NCBI RefSeq assembly: GCF_004795035.1
Contig: NZ_SSBK01000001.1
Coordinates: 124,001-188,000 of the forward strand
Length of the DNA stretch: 64,000 nucleotides
Reading direction: 5' to 3'
From: Streptomyces sp. A0958
GTDB lineage: Bacteria > Actinomycetota > Actinomycetes > Streptomycetales > Streptomycetaceae
Shown here: positions 42,682 through 51,668 of the stretch, in pieces
Position numbering within the stretch: position 1 is the stretch's first letter
Layout of the letters: each line of letters begins with the position of its first letter
The notes under the pieces: generated by a model
Databases searched by the model: none
What the model was told of the DNA's origin: nothing
Seen by the model: the letters and a program-made list of their open reading frames with translations, nothing else
Made by a program: the position numbers and the translations under genes

Positions 42682-43541
42682 CGGTCGCCGCCCAGCCAGT
42701 CGAGGGTCTCGCCGGTGTCGCGGTCGCCCGCGCCGACGAGCTCCAGGAAGGCGTTCTGAAGGGAGGGCGCATCGCCGCGCACCTCGGCCAGGGTGCCCCG
42801 GGCCCGGATGGTTCCGGCCGCCATGACGGCCACCCAGTCGCACAACGACTCGACCAGCTCCATCACATGGCTGGAGAAGACGACGGTCGCGCCGGAGCCG
42901 GTGTAGCGCTCCAGCACCTGGCGGATGGTCTGCGCCGAGACGGGGTCGACGCCCTCGAACGGCTCGTCCAGGAAGAGGACTTCGGGGTTGTGCAGCAGCG
43001 CGGCGGCGAGCCCGATCTTCTTCCGCATGCCCGTCGAGTAGTCGATGACCAGCTTGTGCTGGGAGCCCGCCAGGTCCAGCACGTCCAGCAGCTGGGTGGC
43101 ACGGCTGTCCACCTCGTGGCCCGGCAGCCCGCGCAACCGCCCGGTGTACGCGAGAAGTTCGCGGCCGGAGAGGCGTTCGAAGAGGCGCAGGCCCTCGGGC
43201 AGGACGCCGATCCGGGACTTCACCTCGACCGGGTCGCGCCAGACGTCACGCCCGCCGATCTCGATCCTGCCCATGTCGGGGCGGAGCAGACCGGTGACCA
43301 TGGAGAGCGTGGTGGTCTTCCCCGCCCCGTTGGGCCCGACCAGGCCGATGAACTTGCCGGCCGGCAGCTCCAGATCGATCCCGGCGACCGCGGTCTGTTC
43401 GCCGAATCGTTTCCACAGCCCCTCGACGCGCACCGCGGGCGGCGCCGCCCGCGGTATGTCCACCGGGCCGGCGGCCCGGTCCGTTCCGCCGTTCCCGGCC
43501 CCGCTGTTCTGTGTTCCGCCGTTCTGTGTCCGGTCCGGCAT
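42678..43541 (-). CDS. ABC transporter ATP-binding protein
   Basis: A 287-residue ATPase. Walker A GPNGAGKTTT near residue 70, Q-loop replaced by a GVLPEGLRLFERLSG segment, signature STGMRKKIGLA, Walker B EVLFLDEPFEGVDP, H-loop FSSHVMELVE. Residues 1-35 are a Gly/Asn/Pro-rich tail. It works with the large permease that follows. GAAGGG precedes the ATG. Confidence 0.94.
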   Translation of the reverse strand: MPDRTQNGGTQNSGAGNGGTDRAAGPVDIPRAAPPAVRVEGLWKRFGEQTAVAGIDLELPAGKFIGLVGPNGAGKTTTLSMVTGLLRPDMGRIEIGGRDVWRDPVEVKSRIGVLPEGLRLFERLSGRELLAYTGRLRGLPGHEVDSRATQLLDVLDLAGSQHKLVIDYSTGMRKKIGLAAALLHNPEVLFLDEPFEGVDPVSAQTIRQVLERYTGSGATVVFSSHVMELVESLCDWVAVMAAGTIRARGTLAEVRGDAPSLQNAFLELVGAGDRDTGETLDWLGGDR

Positions 43542-43580
43542 GGTGCACGCCCTTCGCAGTCCCCGTATGTGGGGGACACC

Positions 43581-44258
43581 CTACGAAAGGCTCTCCCGGG
43601 CGTCCGCCGCCACCCGTCCGCACGCGTACGCCAGCGGGCTGATGAGCTCCTCCACCTCGGGCAGCCAGCGGTTGGCGGTCGTGGGGGAGCGGGCCCACTG
43701 CACCGCTCCGGTGCCGCCGACCCGGGTGGGCGGTGCCGTGACGTAGTCGCCCTCGCCGACGCCGCGCAGGCCGATCGACGCGGCGTTCCACCCGGCCCGG
43801 CGCACCAGGTCCTCCACCTTGGCGGCGGCGCCGGGCAGGACGAAGAACTGCATCCGGCGGTCGGGGGTGCGGGTGACCGGACCGAGCGGCAGGCTCATCC
43901 GCTCCATCCGGGCCAGCGCCAGGAACCCGGCGGACTCCGGCACGTCGAGCGCGTCGAATGCCCGCCCGGTCGGCAACAGGACGGCCGCGCCGGGCTGTTG
44001 GGTCCACATCCGGCGAGCGGCGGCGGCGCTGCCGGTGGCCCCCTGCGCCCAGTCGGCGCGGGTGGGGTGCGCGCCGGGCGCGGCACAGCCGACTTCGCCG
44101 CACGAGCACCGCTGGGCGCCGTCGACCGGCTCCAGCCAGGTGCCGGGGCACACGTCCCAGTGCCGTTCCTCCGTGTACCGCACGGCGGCGTCGAGCAGTT
44201 GATCGACGCGCTGCCGGGGAACCTGTGCGGCTTCCTTGACTCCGATGGGATCTTCCAC
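43581..44258 (-). CDS. Primase-polymerase-like (bifunctional DNA primase/polymerase N-terminal) protein
   Basis: A 225-residue protein of the family annotated in Streptomyces as bifunctional DNA primase/polymerase. It has the opening LLDAAVRYTEERHWDVCPGT, a small CSCGEVGCAAPGAHPTRADW cysteine/HP block, GAAVLLPTGRAFDALDVPE and YVTAPPTRVGG. The helicase part of plasmid PrimPols is absent, so it may be a stand-alone domain with another role. GTG at 44258 matches homologues; an upstream GTG at 44282 is possible. Confidence 0.82.
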   Translation of the reverse strand: MEDPIGVKEAAQVPRQRVDQLLDAAVRYTEERHWDVCPGTWLEPVDGAQRCSCGEVGCAAPGAHPTRADWAQGATGSAAAARRMWTQQPGAAVLLPTGRAFDALDVPESAGFLALARMERMSLPLGPVTRTPDRRMQFFVLPGAAAKVEDLVRRAGWNAASIGLRGVGEGDYVTAPPTRVGGTGAVQWARSPTTANRWLPEVEELISPLAYACGRVAADARESLS

Positions 44259-44562
44259 GCCCAGCTCAACTACAGGCTTCACGAGGAGTTACGGGCGCAT
44301 CGGGCGCGGTTGGGGCCTCCGCTCCCGCACATGGGGCGCACGGATGCATGGGCGGGGGCGCGTGGGAGAAGTCCGGGCCGGAGGGGGGTAACTGGTTACG
44401 GGACGTTCGGACGACGCGGTTCGCGCGGCATTTTAGGTGGGTTGCCGTTACGAATGAGGTGAGTCGCGAGGAAAGTGACCAACACGATGAATCGGCGCAT
44501 TTCTGAGACATATGTCGGGCAGTGATCCCGTCATCGATCACTGCGGCCTCAGGGGGACACAC
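44259..44562. promoter_or_regulatory. Intergenic region with operator-like repeats
   Basis: 304 bases between divergent genes. GTAAC TG GTTAC lies at 44398-44409, and a longer inverted repeat at 44519. No gene seen. Confidence 0.45.
44519..44544. promoter_or_regulatory. Candidate operator upstream of the HTH/TPR regulator
   Basis: GCAGTGATC and GATCACTGC are perfect complements separated by eight bases, ending 18 bases before the start codon. The position suggests autoregulation or translational control. Confidence 0.55.
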
Positions 44563-45945
44563 ATGGCAGCCAGGCCTCTCGTCGCACGCCAGCCGAACGA
44601 ACGGCTCCAGGCGCTCATCCAGGAAGCCGGATGCTCCAACGCGGGCCTGGCCCGCCGCGTCAACATGGTGGGGACCGAGCGCGGTCTCGACCTCCGGTAC
44701 GACAAGACCTCCGTGGCCCGCTGGCTGCGCGGCCAGCAGCCGCGCGGCCGGGCGCCGGGCATCATCGCCGAGGCGCTGGGCCGCAAGCTCGGCCGTACGG
44801 TCACGATCGACGAGATCGGCATGGCCAACGGCAAGAACCTGGCCTCGGGCGTCGGCCTCCAGTTCGCCCCGACGGTGATCGGGGCCATCGAGCAGGTCTG
44901 CGAGCTGTGGCGCAGCGACGTCGGCCGCCGCGACTTCCTGTCCGGCTCGACGGTCGCCTCGTCCGCGCTGGTGGAGCCCAGCCGGGACTGGCTGATCACC
45001 GGCGCGGACCCGCAGGTCGCCCGGTCGGCCGGTTCCCGGGTCGGGATGTCGGACGTGGAGGCGGTGCGGGCGACGACGGCCGCGCTGGTCGACCTCGACC
45101 ACCGGTTCGGCAGCGGACATGTGCGCCCCGTCCTGGTGCACTACCTCAACAGCGTGGTCTCCGGGCTCCTTTCGGGCGCGTACCACGAATCGACCGGCCG
45201 TCAGCTGTTCGCGGCCGTCGCCCGGCTCACCGAACTCGCCGGGTACATGGCGGTCGACACGGGCCAGCCGGGCCTGGCCCAGCGCTACTACATCCAGGCC
45301 CTGCGCCTCGCGCAGGCGGCGGGCGACCGCGCCTACGGCGGCTATGTGCTGGCCGCCTCGATGAGCCACCTCGCGGCGCAGCTCGGCAACCCGCGCGAGA
45401 TCGCGCAGCTGGCGCGGGCCGCGCAGGAGGGGTCGCGCGGCCGGGTCACGCCGAGGGCGGAGGCGATGTTCCACGCGGCGGAGGCGCGCGGCCACGCGCT
45501 GCTCGGCGACGTACGCACCTGCCAGGAGGCGGCGGGGCGGGCGCAGGCGGCGCTGGAGCGGGCCGAGCCGGACACCGGGGACGACCCCGACTGGATCGCC
45601 CACTTCGACCACGCCTACCTGGCGGACGAGCTGGCGCACTGCCACCGCGACCTGGGTCAGGCCGAGGCCGCCGCGCGCCGGGCGAAGGAGTCCCTGGACG
45701 GCCACCCGGAGTCCCGGGCCCGCCGCCGGGGCATCGGCCTGGCGCTGCTGGCCACGGCCCAGGTCCAGCTGCGGGAGGTGGAGCAGGCCTGCCACACGGG
45801 GACGCGGGCGATGGAGCTGCTGGGCACGGTGCGCTCCAGCCGGGGCGCGGAGTATCTGGACGACCTCCAGCAGCGCCTGCTGCCGTACGGGGACGAGCCC
45901 GCGGTACGGGAGTTCGGCGCCCGGCTGGAACTCCAGGCGGCCTGA
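44563..45945 (+). CDS. HTH/TPR regulator (NsdA-like family)
   Basis: A 460-residue regulator found throughout Streptomyces. The N-terminal DNA-binding part is RLQALIQEAGCSNAGLARRV with KTSVARWLRGQQPRGRAP; residues ~160-450 are TPR-like alpha repeats (RQLFAAVARLTELAGYMAVD, GLAQRYYIQALRLAQAAGD). It resembles NsdA-type negative regulators of development and antibiotic synthesis, but the exact orthologue is not established. GGGGG precedes the ATG, and a perfect inverted repeat lies upstream. Confidence 0.85.
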   Translation: MAARPLVARQPNERLQALIQEAGCSNAGLARRVNMVGTERGLDLRYDKTSVARWLRGQQPRGRAPGIIAEALGRKLGRTVTIDEIGMANGKNLASGVGLQFAPTVIGAIEQVCELWRSDVGRRDFLSGSTVASSALVEPSRDWLITGADPQVARSAGSRVGMSDVEAVRATTAALVDLDHRFGSGHVRPVLVHYLNSVVSGLLSGAYHESTGRQLFAAVARLTELAGYMAVDTGQPGLAQRYYIQALRLAQAAGDRAYGGYVLAASMSHLAAQLGNPREIAQLARAAQEGSRGRVTPRAEAMFHAAEARGHALLGDVRTCQEAAGRAQAALERAEPDTGDDPDWIAHFDHAYLADELAHCHRDLGQAEAAARRAKESLDGHPESRARRRGIGLALLATAQVQLREVEQACHTGTRAMELLGTVRSSRGAEYLDDLQQRLLPYGDEPAVREFGARLELQAA

Positions 45946-45959
45946 GCACACGCAGCGGC

Positions 45960-45990
45960 CTGCCCCCTCAACTGCGTCTTGAGGGGGCAG
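45960..45990 (+). terminator. Rho-independent terminator
   Basis: CTGCCCCCTCAA (45960-45971), loop CTGCGTC, TTGAGGGGGCAG (45979-45990): a perfect 12-bp stem just after the regulator gene. Confidence 0.85.
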
Positions 45991-46102
45991 GGTGTTACAC
46001 CCGGTACGAAGGGTAGGCGAGGGGCAACGGGCGCTTGGCGAACGGCGGCTGCCACCCGATAGCGTGAGCCGACGATTCCATAGTTGACACGTAGGAGTCC
46101 CG

Positions 46103-47650
46103 GTGACGCAGAGCGGACAGGGTGACGAGCAGCAGCTCCCTGCTGTACGACCCGCACACGAGGGTGTCGTGCTGCCCTCGGACGGCGGCGAGCCCTGGAC
46201 GCCGGGGGGAGCGGCGGGCGGCCAGGCGGCCCCGGCGGCCGGCCAGCCGTGGGGACAGCCCTGGGGGCCGCAGGACGGTGCCGGCCAGGACGCGTACGGC
46301 CAGGGCCGGCAGTCCCCGTACGACGCCTCCGGACAGCAGGGCCAGTACGGCGGCCAGGACGCGTACGACCCGAACGGATACGGCCAGGGCGGGTACGGCC
46401 AGGGCCGGCAGCACGGGCAGCAGCAGCCTCCCGCGTACGGGCAGGGCGGGCAGCAGCAGCCTCCCGCGTACGGGCAGGGCGGGCAGGGCGGGCAGCAGCC
46501 GTACGCCCAGCCCCTGCCGCCCGAGACCGGGCACGGCGCGGGCCCCGGCGACGTCGACGCCACGCAGTACATCGCGCCGATACCCGGCGGCCCGGCGCCC
46601 GGCGGGCTGCCGCCGGAGAACCCCGCGGAGTCCACCCGGTTCCTGGGCCACTCCCGGCAGCAGGGCTACCAGCAGCCCGCGCAGGGCGGCCCGGACGCCG
46701 ACGCGACGCAGTACATCCCTGCGACCCCCGGCGGCGCCCCGTACGGCATCCGGCCCGGGGCGCCCGGCGAGCGGCAGCCGCCCGCCGAGTTCGACAACCT
46801 CTTCCGCAGCGACGAACCGGAGGGCGCCACCCAGCAGATACCCCGGTTCGACCCGGCGCAGCAGCAACAGCCGTACCAGGCAGGTCCGGCGCCGCAGCAG
46901 CAGCCGTACCAGGCGGGCCCGGCGCCGCAGCAGCAGGCCTACCAGCCGCCGCAGCCCCCGTACGCCGGCCCCGAGGAGGGGCTGCCGCAGGACGGGGACG
47001 GCGGGCGGCGCAAGAAGTCCGCGGCCGTTCCGCTGATCGCGGCGGTCGTCGTCGGCTGCGCGGTGATCGGGCTCGGCGCGGGCGCGCTGATGAGCGGCGG
47101 CGACGACGACAAGGACAACAAGCAGCCGGTGGCGTCCGCGAGTTCACCGGCCGGCACCGAGCCGTCCGAGGAGAAGAAGCAGCCGGTGGCCGACCCGGCG
47201 AAGCCGCAGGCGGAGGAGCTCGACAAGCTCCTCGCGGACAGCAACAACAGCCGTGCGGCGGTCATCGGCGCGGTCGAGAAGACCAAGTCCTGCACCGACC
47301 TGGACAAGGCCGTCTCCGACCTGAAGGGCGCCGCGAAGCAGCGCCGCGACCTGGTGACGCGCCTGGAGGGCCTGTCGCTCGACAAGCTGCCGGACCACGC
47401 CGCGCTGACCACCGCGCTCACCAAGGCCTGGCAGGCGTCCGCGTCCGCCGACGACCACTACGCGGCGTGGGCCAGGCAGGCCAAGAGCAAGAAGGTGTGC
47501 AAGGGCGGCCATGCCCGTACGACCTCGCACACCCAGCAGGCGACCGTGAAGAGCGGCGAGGCGAGCAAGGCCAAGCAGCAGGCGTCCACGCTGTGGAACG
47601 CCATCGCGGCGAAGTACGACCTGACGAAGCGCGAGGCCACCGCGCTCTGA
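46103..47650 (+). CDS. Gln/Gly/Pro-rich membrane-anchored protein
   Basis: A 515-residue protein. Residues 1-300 are low complexity: YGQGGQQQPPAYGQGG and QQQPYQAGPAPQ repeats with two DATQYI(A/P) motifs, perhaps phosphorylation or docking sites. A single membrane helix AAVPLIAAVVVGCAVIGLGA is at about 313-332, and the outside domain (residues ~375-515) is helical with one CTDLD and one VCKGG cysteine. Topology is cytoplasmic tail in, domain out. Function unknown. GTG follows TAGGAG. Confidence 0.85.
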   Translation: MTQSGQGDEQQLPAVRPAHEGVVLPSDGGEPWTPGGAAGGQAAPAAGQPWGQPWGPQDGAGQDAYGQGRQSPYDASGQQGQYGGQDAYDPNGYGQGGYGQGRQHGQQQPPAYGQGGQQQPPAYGQGGQGGQQPYAQPLPPETGHGAGPGDVDATQYIAPIPGGPAPGGLPPENPAESTRFLGHSRQQGYQQPAQGGPDADATQYIPATPGGAPYGIRPGAPGERQPPAEFDNLFRSDEPEGATQQIPRFDPAQQQQPYQAGPAPQQQPYQAGPAPQQQAYQPPQPPYAGPEEGLPQDGDGGRRKKSAAVPLIAAVVVGCAVIGLGAGALMSGGDDDKDNKQPVASASSPAGTEPSEEKKQPVADPAKPQAEELDKLLADSNNSRAAVIGAVEKTKSCTDLDKAVSDLKGAAKQRRDLVTRLEGLSLDKLPDHAALTTALTKAWQASASADDHYAAWARQAKSKKVCKGGHARTTSHTQQATVKSGEASKAKQQASTLWNAIAAKYDLTKREATAL

Positions 47651-47775
47651 GCGGCAGGTTCGGCGGGCCGTGCCGGCGTCGACGAGGGCCCGGGTCACCG
47701 CTCGGCGCCCAGGTGGCGACGGTGAAGGCAGGGGCCCGTACGAAAGACCGGAAAGGGAACGTACGATCGACAACC

Positions 47776-48273
47776 GTGCAGCAAGGTTCCGAGAACTCTT
47801 CCCGTCGCGGCCGTCGCTCCTCCACCATGGGCGGCATGCCGCTCAATGACCTTCCGTGGTGGCGCTGGCGCAGCAACGTGCGCTCGGCGCTGCACATGCT
47901 CTCCGACCCCGTCTTCCACCACGAGTGCTGGCTGGCCGGCCGGGAGGGATACGGCGACGTCACCGACGCCGTGTACCGCCTGGTCGAGGACACCTGGCTC
48001 GACAACTGGTCCGCCGAGAAGTACGTCGGCACCATCTTCCGGGACTCCGGCGAGGCGGCCCTCGTCGACGCCGCCGTGCTGCGGGTGCTGCGCATCATGC
48101 ACCAGGTCGGCGCGGACGCCCCCGTCTCCGCCTACCTGGAGCACCACGGCTGGCCGGAGGCGGTCAGGGCCGCCCGCGAGGCCCATGTGCTGCTCGCCAC
48201 GAACGACGGCGAGGACCCCGACGTCCCGCCGCGCTCACTGGACGTGCTCCGCATCATGACCAGGACCGCCTGA
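47776..48273 (+). CDS. Conserved Streptomyces protein of unknown function
   Basis: A 165-residue protein with the block LPWWRWRSNVRSALHMLSDP, GYGDVTDAVYRLVEDTWLDN and LRVLRIMHQVGADAPVSAYL. I recognise it as conserved in Streptomyces, next to purU, but know no function. GTG at 47776 lies 8 bases after TACGAT with no ribosome site, which would suit a leaderless transcript; the ATG at 47827 is an alternative. Confidence 0.78.
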   Translation: MQQGSENSSRRGRRSSTMGGMPLNDLPWWRWRSNVRSALHMLSDPVFHHECWLAGREGYGDVTDAVYRLVEDTWLDNWSAEKYVGTIFRDSGEAALVDAAVLRVLRIMHQVGADAPVSAYLEHHGWPEAVRAAREAHVLLATNDGEDPDVPPRSLDVLRIMTRTA

Positions 48274-48301
48274 ACCGCCGACGGTGTGGCACGCTACGGG
48301 G

Positions 48302-49180
48302 ATGACCGCGCCGCAGCCTGCTGACACCGTCCCCGACCAGTACGTCCTGACCCTCTCCTGCCCGGACAAACAGGGCATCGTGCACGCCGTGTCGAGCTAT
48401 CTCTTCATGACCGGCTGCAACATCGAGGACAGTCAGCAGTTCGGGGACCACGACACGGGTCTGTTCTTCATGCGCGTCCACTTCTCGGCGGCCAACCCGG
48501 TGACCGTCGACAAGCTGCGGGCGAGCTTCGCCGCGATCGGCGACTCCTTCGCCATGGACTGGCAGATCCACCGGTCCTCGGAGCGGATGCGGATCGTGCT
48601 GATGGTCAGCAGGTTCGGCCACTGCCTCAACGACCTGCTCTTCCGCTCCCGGACCGGCGCCCTGCCGGTGGAGATCGCCGCCGTCGTCTCCAACCACCCG
48701 GACTTCGCCGGGCTCGTCGCCTCGTACGACGTGCCCTTCCGGCACATCCCGGTGACCCGGGACAACAAGCCGCAGGCCGAGGCGGAGCTGCTGGAGCTGG
48801 TCCGCGAGGAGAACGTCGAGCTGGTCGTCCTGGCCCGCTACATGCAGGTCCTCTCGGACGACCTGTGCAAGCAGCTGAGCGGCCGGATCATCAACATCCA
48901 CCACTCGTTCCTGCCGAGCTTCAAGGGCGCCAAGCCCTACCACCAGGCGCACGCGCGCGGCGTGAAGCTCATCGGCGCCACCGCGCACTACGTGACGGCC
49001 GACCTCGACGAGGGCCCGATCATCGAGCAGGAGGTCGAGCGCGTCGGCCACGGCGTGACGCCGGACCAGCTCGTCGCCCTCGGGCGCGACGTGGAGTGCC
49101 AGGCGCTGGCGCGCGCGGTGAAGTGGCACGCGGAACGCCGCATCCTCCTCAACGGCCGCCGCACGGTGGTCTTCGCCTAG
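48302..49180 (+). CDS. purU: Formyltetrahydrofolate deformylase
   Basis: A 292-residue enzyme releasing formate from 10-formyl-THF, balancing one-carbon pools. N-terminal ACT domain: LSCPDKQGIVHAVSSYLF to WQIHRSSERM; catalytic formyl-transferase fold: MVSRFGHCLNDLLFR, then INIHHSFLPSFKGAKPYHQA (catalytic Asn/His) and ATAHYVTADLDEGPIIEQ (catalytic Asp). Full length for the family. Confidence 0.96.
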   Translation: MTAPQPADTVPDQYVLTLSCPDKQGIVHAVSSYLFMTGCNIEDSQQFGDHDTGLFFMRVHFSAANPVTVDKLRASFAAIGDSFAMDWQIHRSSERMRIVLMVSRFGHCLNDLLFRSRTGALPVEIAAVVSNHPDFAGLVASYDVPFRHIPVTRDNKPQAEAELLELVREENVELVVLARYMQVLSDDLCKQLSGRIINIHHSFLPSFKGAKPYHQAHARGVKLIGATAHYVTADLDEGPIIEQEVERVGHGVTPDQLVALGRDVECQALARAVKWHAERRILLNGRRTVVFA

Positions 49181-49221
49181 TGCCGCTCCACGAAGATCCG
49201 CCGGACAGGTCCTAGCCGCTC

Positions 49222-50781
49222 TCACAGCCTGCTGAGGGATGCCGCCGCGAACAGCACGTCCTGGATCGCCTCGCGGTCCCCGCGCTGGCCGGCCGCCGCC
49301 TCCACGGGCGGCACATGTCCCGCCACCAGTCGGCAGAACTCCACACCGTCCAGCGCGACCTGCGCCACCGTGTGGTCGGGGGAGCCGAGGGCGGCGGGGG
49401 AGTCCAGCGCGATGTACCAGTCGCCGCCGCCCGAACCCTCGATCTCCAGATGCAGCGAGCGCCCCGGGGCCCCGGCCGCCACCAGGCGCCGGGCCGGCCC
49501 CGCCAGCCCCGACCTGCGCCGCCCCGCCAGCGCGGCCGGCAGCATCCGGACCGCCAGATCGATCATCCGGTGCAGATGCCCGGCGGACGGCGGCTCGTAC
49601 GGATAGTCCACCGCGTTCGCGATGTCCCCCGCGTGCACCCAGCACTCGAAGGCCCGGTCCAGCAGGGCGTCCTGCAACGGCAGCGCGAAGTCCCCGTAGG
49701 ACACGGACAGCTCCGAGACGCCGCGCCCCGCGAAGGACACCGTCCGGATCAGGGTGTGGCTCTGCTCGCGCCACGGCTCGCGGACCGCACGCGTCGCCGG
49801 GAGCCGGGCGGCCGACCAGTACGTCTCGGTGCGCGGTGTCGGCGCGAGCGGCAGGCCCTCGCCGCCGCGGGGGTGGCTCTCGGCGAGCGGGTCGTCCAGC
49901 CCGAGGGCCGCGCTGACCAGCCCGTCCACGGTCAGCAGGTGCCCGATCACCCCGGCGACCGTCGTCCGGCGCTGCACCCCGTGCTCGCCCTCGAACCACT
50001 TCAGCCGCACCGGCGCGTGCCACTCCGCGCCCCCGATGTCCCGCAGCAGCGCGTCGAGCCGCGCCGTCTCCGCGTCGTACGGGGCGGCCCACTCCGGCAC
50101 CGGAATGTCGGCGGGCCGCCGGCTCAGGCAGTTCTCCAGCACCCGGGCCCTGAGCAACGGGTCGAGATCCAGGCTCCGGTCGGTGTGCAGCAGCCCGACC
50201 GCGTCCCGCAGCCGCAGCGCCTCGTCCGCACAAGGCGCGCACTCCGTGAGGTGCGCCTCGACGGCCTCGGTCTCCTCCGCCGAACACGCGGCCAGCGCCC
50301 AGGCCCCGAGCAGCGCCTGAAGAACGCGATGCGGCAGCACGAGGGCCGGCGGAGCCGGCGGTTGTAGCGGGTCGTGGGCCGGGGCATCCGCCTCCAGCGG
50401 CTCCGGCTCCGGCTCCGGGTCCGGCTCCGGGGCCGGGTCAGGGTCCGGGGCCGGCTCCGGCTTCGGGTCCGGTCCAAGGTCCGGCCCAAGGTCCGGCCCA
50501 AGGTCCGGCCCAAGGTCCGGCCCAAGGTCCGGCCCAAGGTCCGGCCCAAGGTCCGGTCCAAGGTCCGGTCCAAGGTCCGGCTCCGGCTCCGGGTCCGGTC
50601 CAAGGTCCGGCTCCGGCCCAAGGTCCGGCTTCGGGTCCGGGTCCGGCACGGACGGCCGCACGGGCATCCGACTCAGCTCACCGAAGTCGTCCGCGGCGGC
50701 CCGGGGCCCCGGTATGCGCCGGGCGCCCCGCACCTCCTCCTCGCGTCCGCCCTCGTCACGGTCGTCGGTGCCGCCGCTCAC
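49222..50781 (-). CDS. Zinc anti-sigma (zf-HC2) protein fused to an MDMPI-like domain, with a DLGP repeat linker
   Basis: A 519-residue protein. Residues 1-140: acidic/proline-rich with nine DLGP units and PEPEP runs. Then a zf-HC2 zinc-binding anti-sigma motif EAVEAHLTECAPCADEALRL (HxxxCxxC). The rest is a mycothiol-dependent maleylpyruvate isomerase-like DinB fold: TTVAGVIGHLLTVDG, RAFECWVHAGDIANAVDYPY. The GTGA overlap with the ECF sigma gene marks it as that factor's anti-sigma. The combination suggests sigma control through thiol or metal state. Confidence 0.85.
   Translation of the reverse strand: MSGGTDDRDEGGREEEVRGARRIPGPRAAADDFGELSRMPVRPSVPDPDPKPDLGPEPDLGPDPEPEPDLGPDLGPDLGPDLGPDLGPDLGPDLGPDLGPDLGPDPKPEPAPDPDPAPEPDPEPEPEPLEADAPAHDPLQPPAPPALVLPHRVLQALLGAWALAACSAEETEAVEAHLTECAPCADEALRLRDAVGLLHTDRSLDLDPLLRARVLENCLSRRPADIPVPEWAAPYDAETARLDALLRDIGGAEWHAPVRLKWFEGEHGVQRRTTVAGVIGHLLTVDGLVSAALGLDDPLAESHPRGGEGLPLAPTPRTETYWSAARLPATRAVREPWREQSHTLIRTVSFAGRGVSELSVSYGDFALPLQDALLDRAFECWVHAGDIANAVDYPYEPPSAGHLHRMIDLAVRMLPAALAGRRRSGLAGPARRLVAAGAPGRSLHLEIEGSGGGDWYIALDSPAALGSPDHTVAQVALDGVEFCRLVAGHVPPVEAAAGQRGDREAIQDVLFAAASLSRL
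50472..50579 (-). repeat. Array of nine 12-bp tandem repeats coding DLGP
   Basis: GGTCCGGCCCAA-type 12-mers repeat nine times within the anti-sigma gene, with further broken copies on the 3' side as written. They encode (Asp-Leu-Gly-Pro) units. Confidence 0.93.
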
Positions 50782-51353
50782 AGGGCCCGCCCGTATCCGG
50801 GCGGCGGGGCGCCCTCCAGTGGCCGGGTGCGGGCGGTGGACAGCAGTTGCAGCCCGAGCCGCAGCCGGCGCCGCGCCTCGTCCTCGGTGACGCCGAGGTC
50901 CGTCGCGGTCTGCCGGTAGTCGCGACGCTGGACGTACGCCAGCTCCAGCGCCGCCCGCAGCGGGGCGGGCATGGACGACACGATGTAGTCGGCGCGGGCC
51001 GCGGCGGTGGCCCGGCGCACCCGCTCCTCCAGCTCGCCCGGATCATCGGGGCCGTCCGCGTCGGCGTCGGCCCGGCCCCGCAGCCGCCGGACGGACTCGC
51101 GGTGCGTGAGGTGGGCCAGCCAGGACCGCATGGAGCCCTGCCTGGGGTCGTAGGTGTCCGGTTTCTCCCAGACATGGCCGAAGACCTCGCGGGTGACCAG
51201 ATCCGCGGCGTCCTCGTCGTCCAGCATCCGGTTGGCCTGGCTGTGGACGAGGGCGGCGAACCGGTCGTACATCTCACCGAGGGCGGCCGCCTCACCGCGG
51301 GACAGCCGCTGCTGCATCTTGCGGTCCCAGCGGGGTGGTGCGTTTTTAGCCAT
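50778..51353 (-). CDS. ECF-type RNA polymerase sigma factor
   Basis: A 191-residue sigma-70 family protein. Region 2: FAALVHSQANRMLDDEDAAD, LVTREVFGHVWEKPDTYDPR and GSMRSWLAHLTHRESVRRLR. Region 4: LRAALELAYVQRRDYRQTAT and DLGVTEDEARRRLRLGL. It is controlled by the downstream, translationally coupled zinc anti-sigma. CAGGGGG precedes the ATG. Confidence 0.92.
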   Translation of the reverse strand: MAKNAPPRWDRKMQQRLSRGEAAALGEMYDRFAALVHSQANRMLDDEDAADLVTREVFGHVWEKPDTYDPRQGSMRSWLAHLTHRESVRRLRGRADADADGPDDPGELEERVRRATAAARADYIVSSMPAPLRAALELAYVQRRDYRQTATDLGVTEDEARRRLRLGLQLLSTARTRPLEGAPPPGYGRAL

Positions 51354-51668
51354 GCGACCCCCTGCCCTCTGCCGTCAAAACCTCGTGCCGTGTCCCCCTC
51401 GTCCAGTCCGAATGTAGTCGGCCACCCCCGCTGAGCACGCCCCTTTACGACAAGTACGTCCCCGCCGACGCCCCGGATGGTAAGGAACGCGCCCGTGCTC
51501 ACCGATGGAATCCGATCCGGAGCGATCATTTCTGCCGGAACCGTTTCCGGGCCGTCCTGGAGAGGCCGGTGTTTCGGAAGGGGCGCACGGGGGCAGCCGC
51601 GAGAGGAGGAACGCAAACTTCCGGATCACCGGACTCCCCGGTATCCCCGGAACGAGAGGCCCAGTCGC

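Noticed and set aside
46103..47036. Collagen-like or RiPP precursor repeats
   Set aside because: The YGQGGQQQPP repeats lack Gly-X-Y periodicity or a cleavage site and belong to a membrane-anchored protein's cytoplasmic tail.
50472..50579. CRISPR-like array
   Set aside because: The 12-bp units are contiguous, without spacers, and in frame within a coding sequence.
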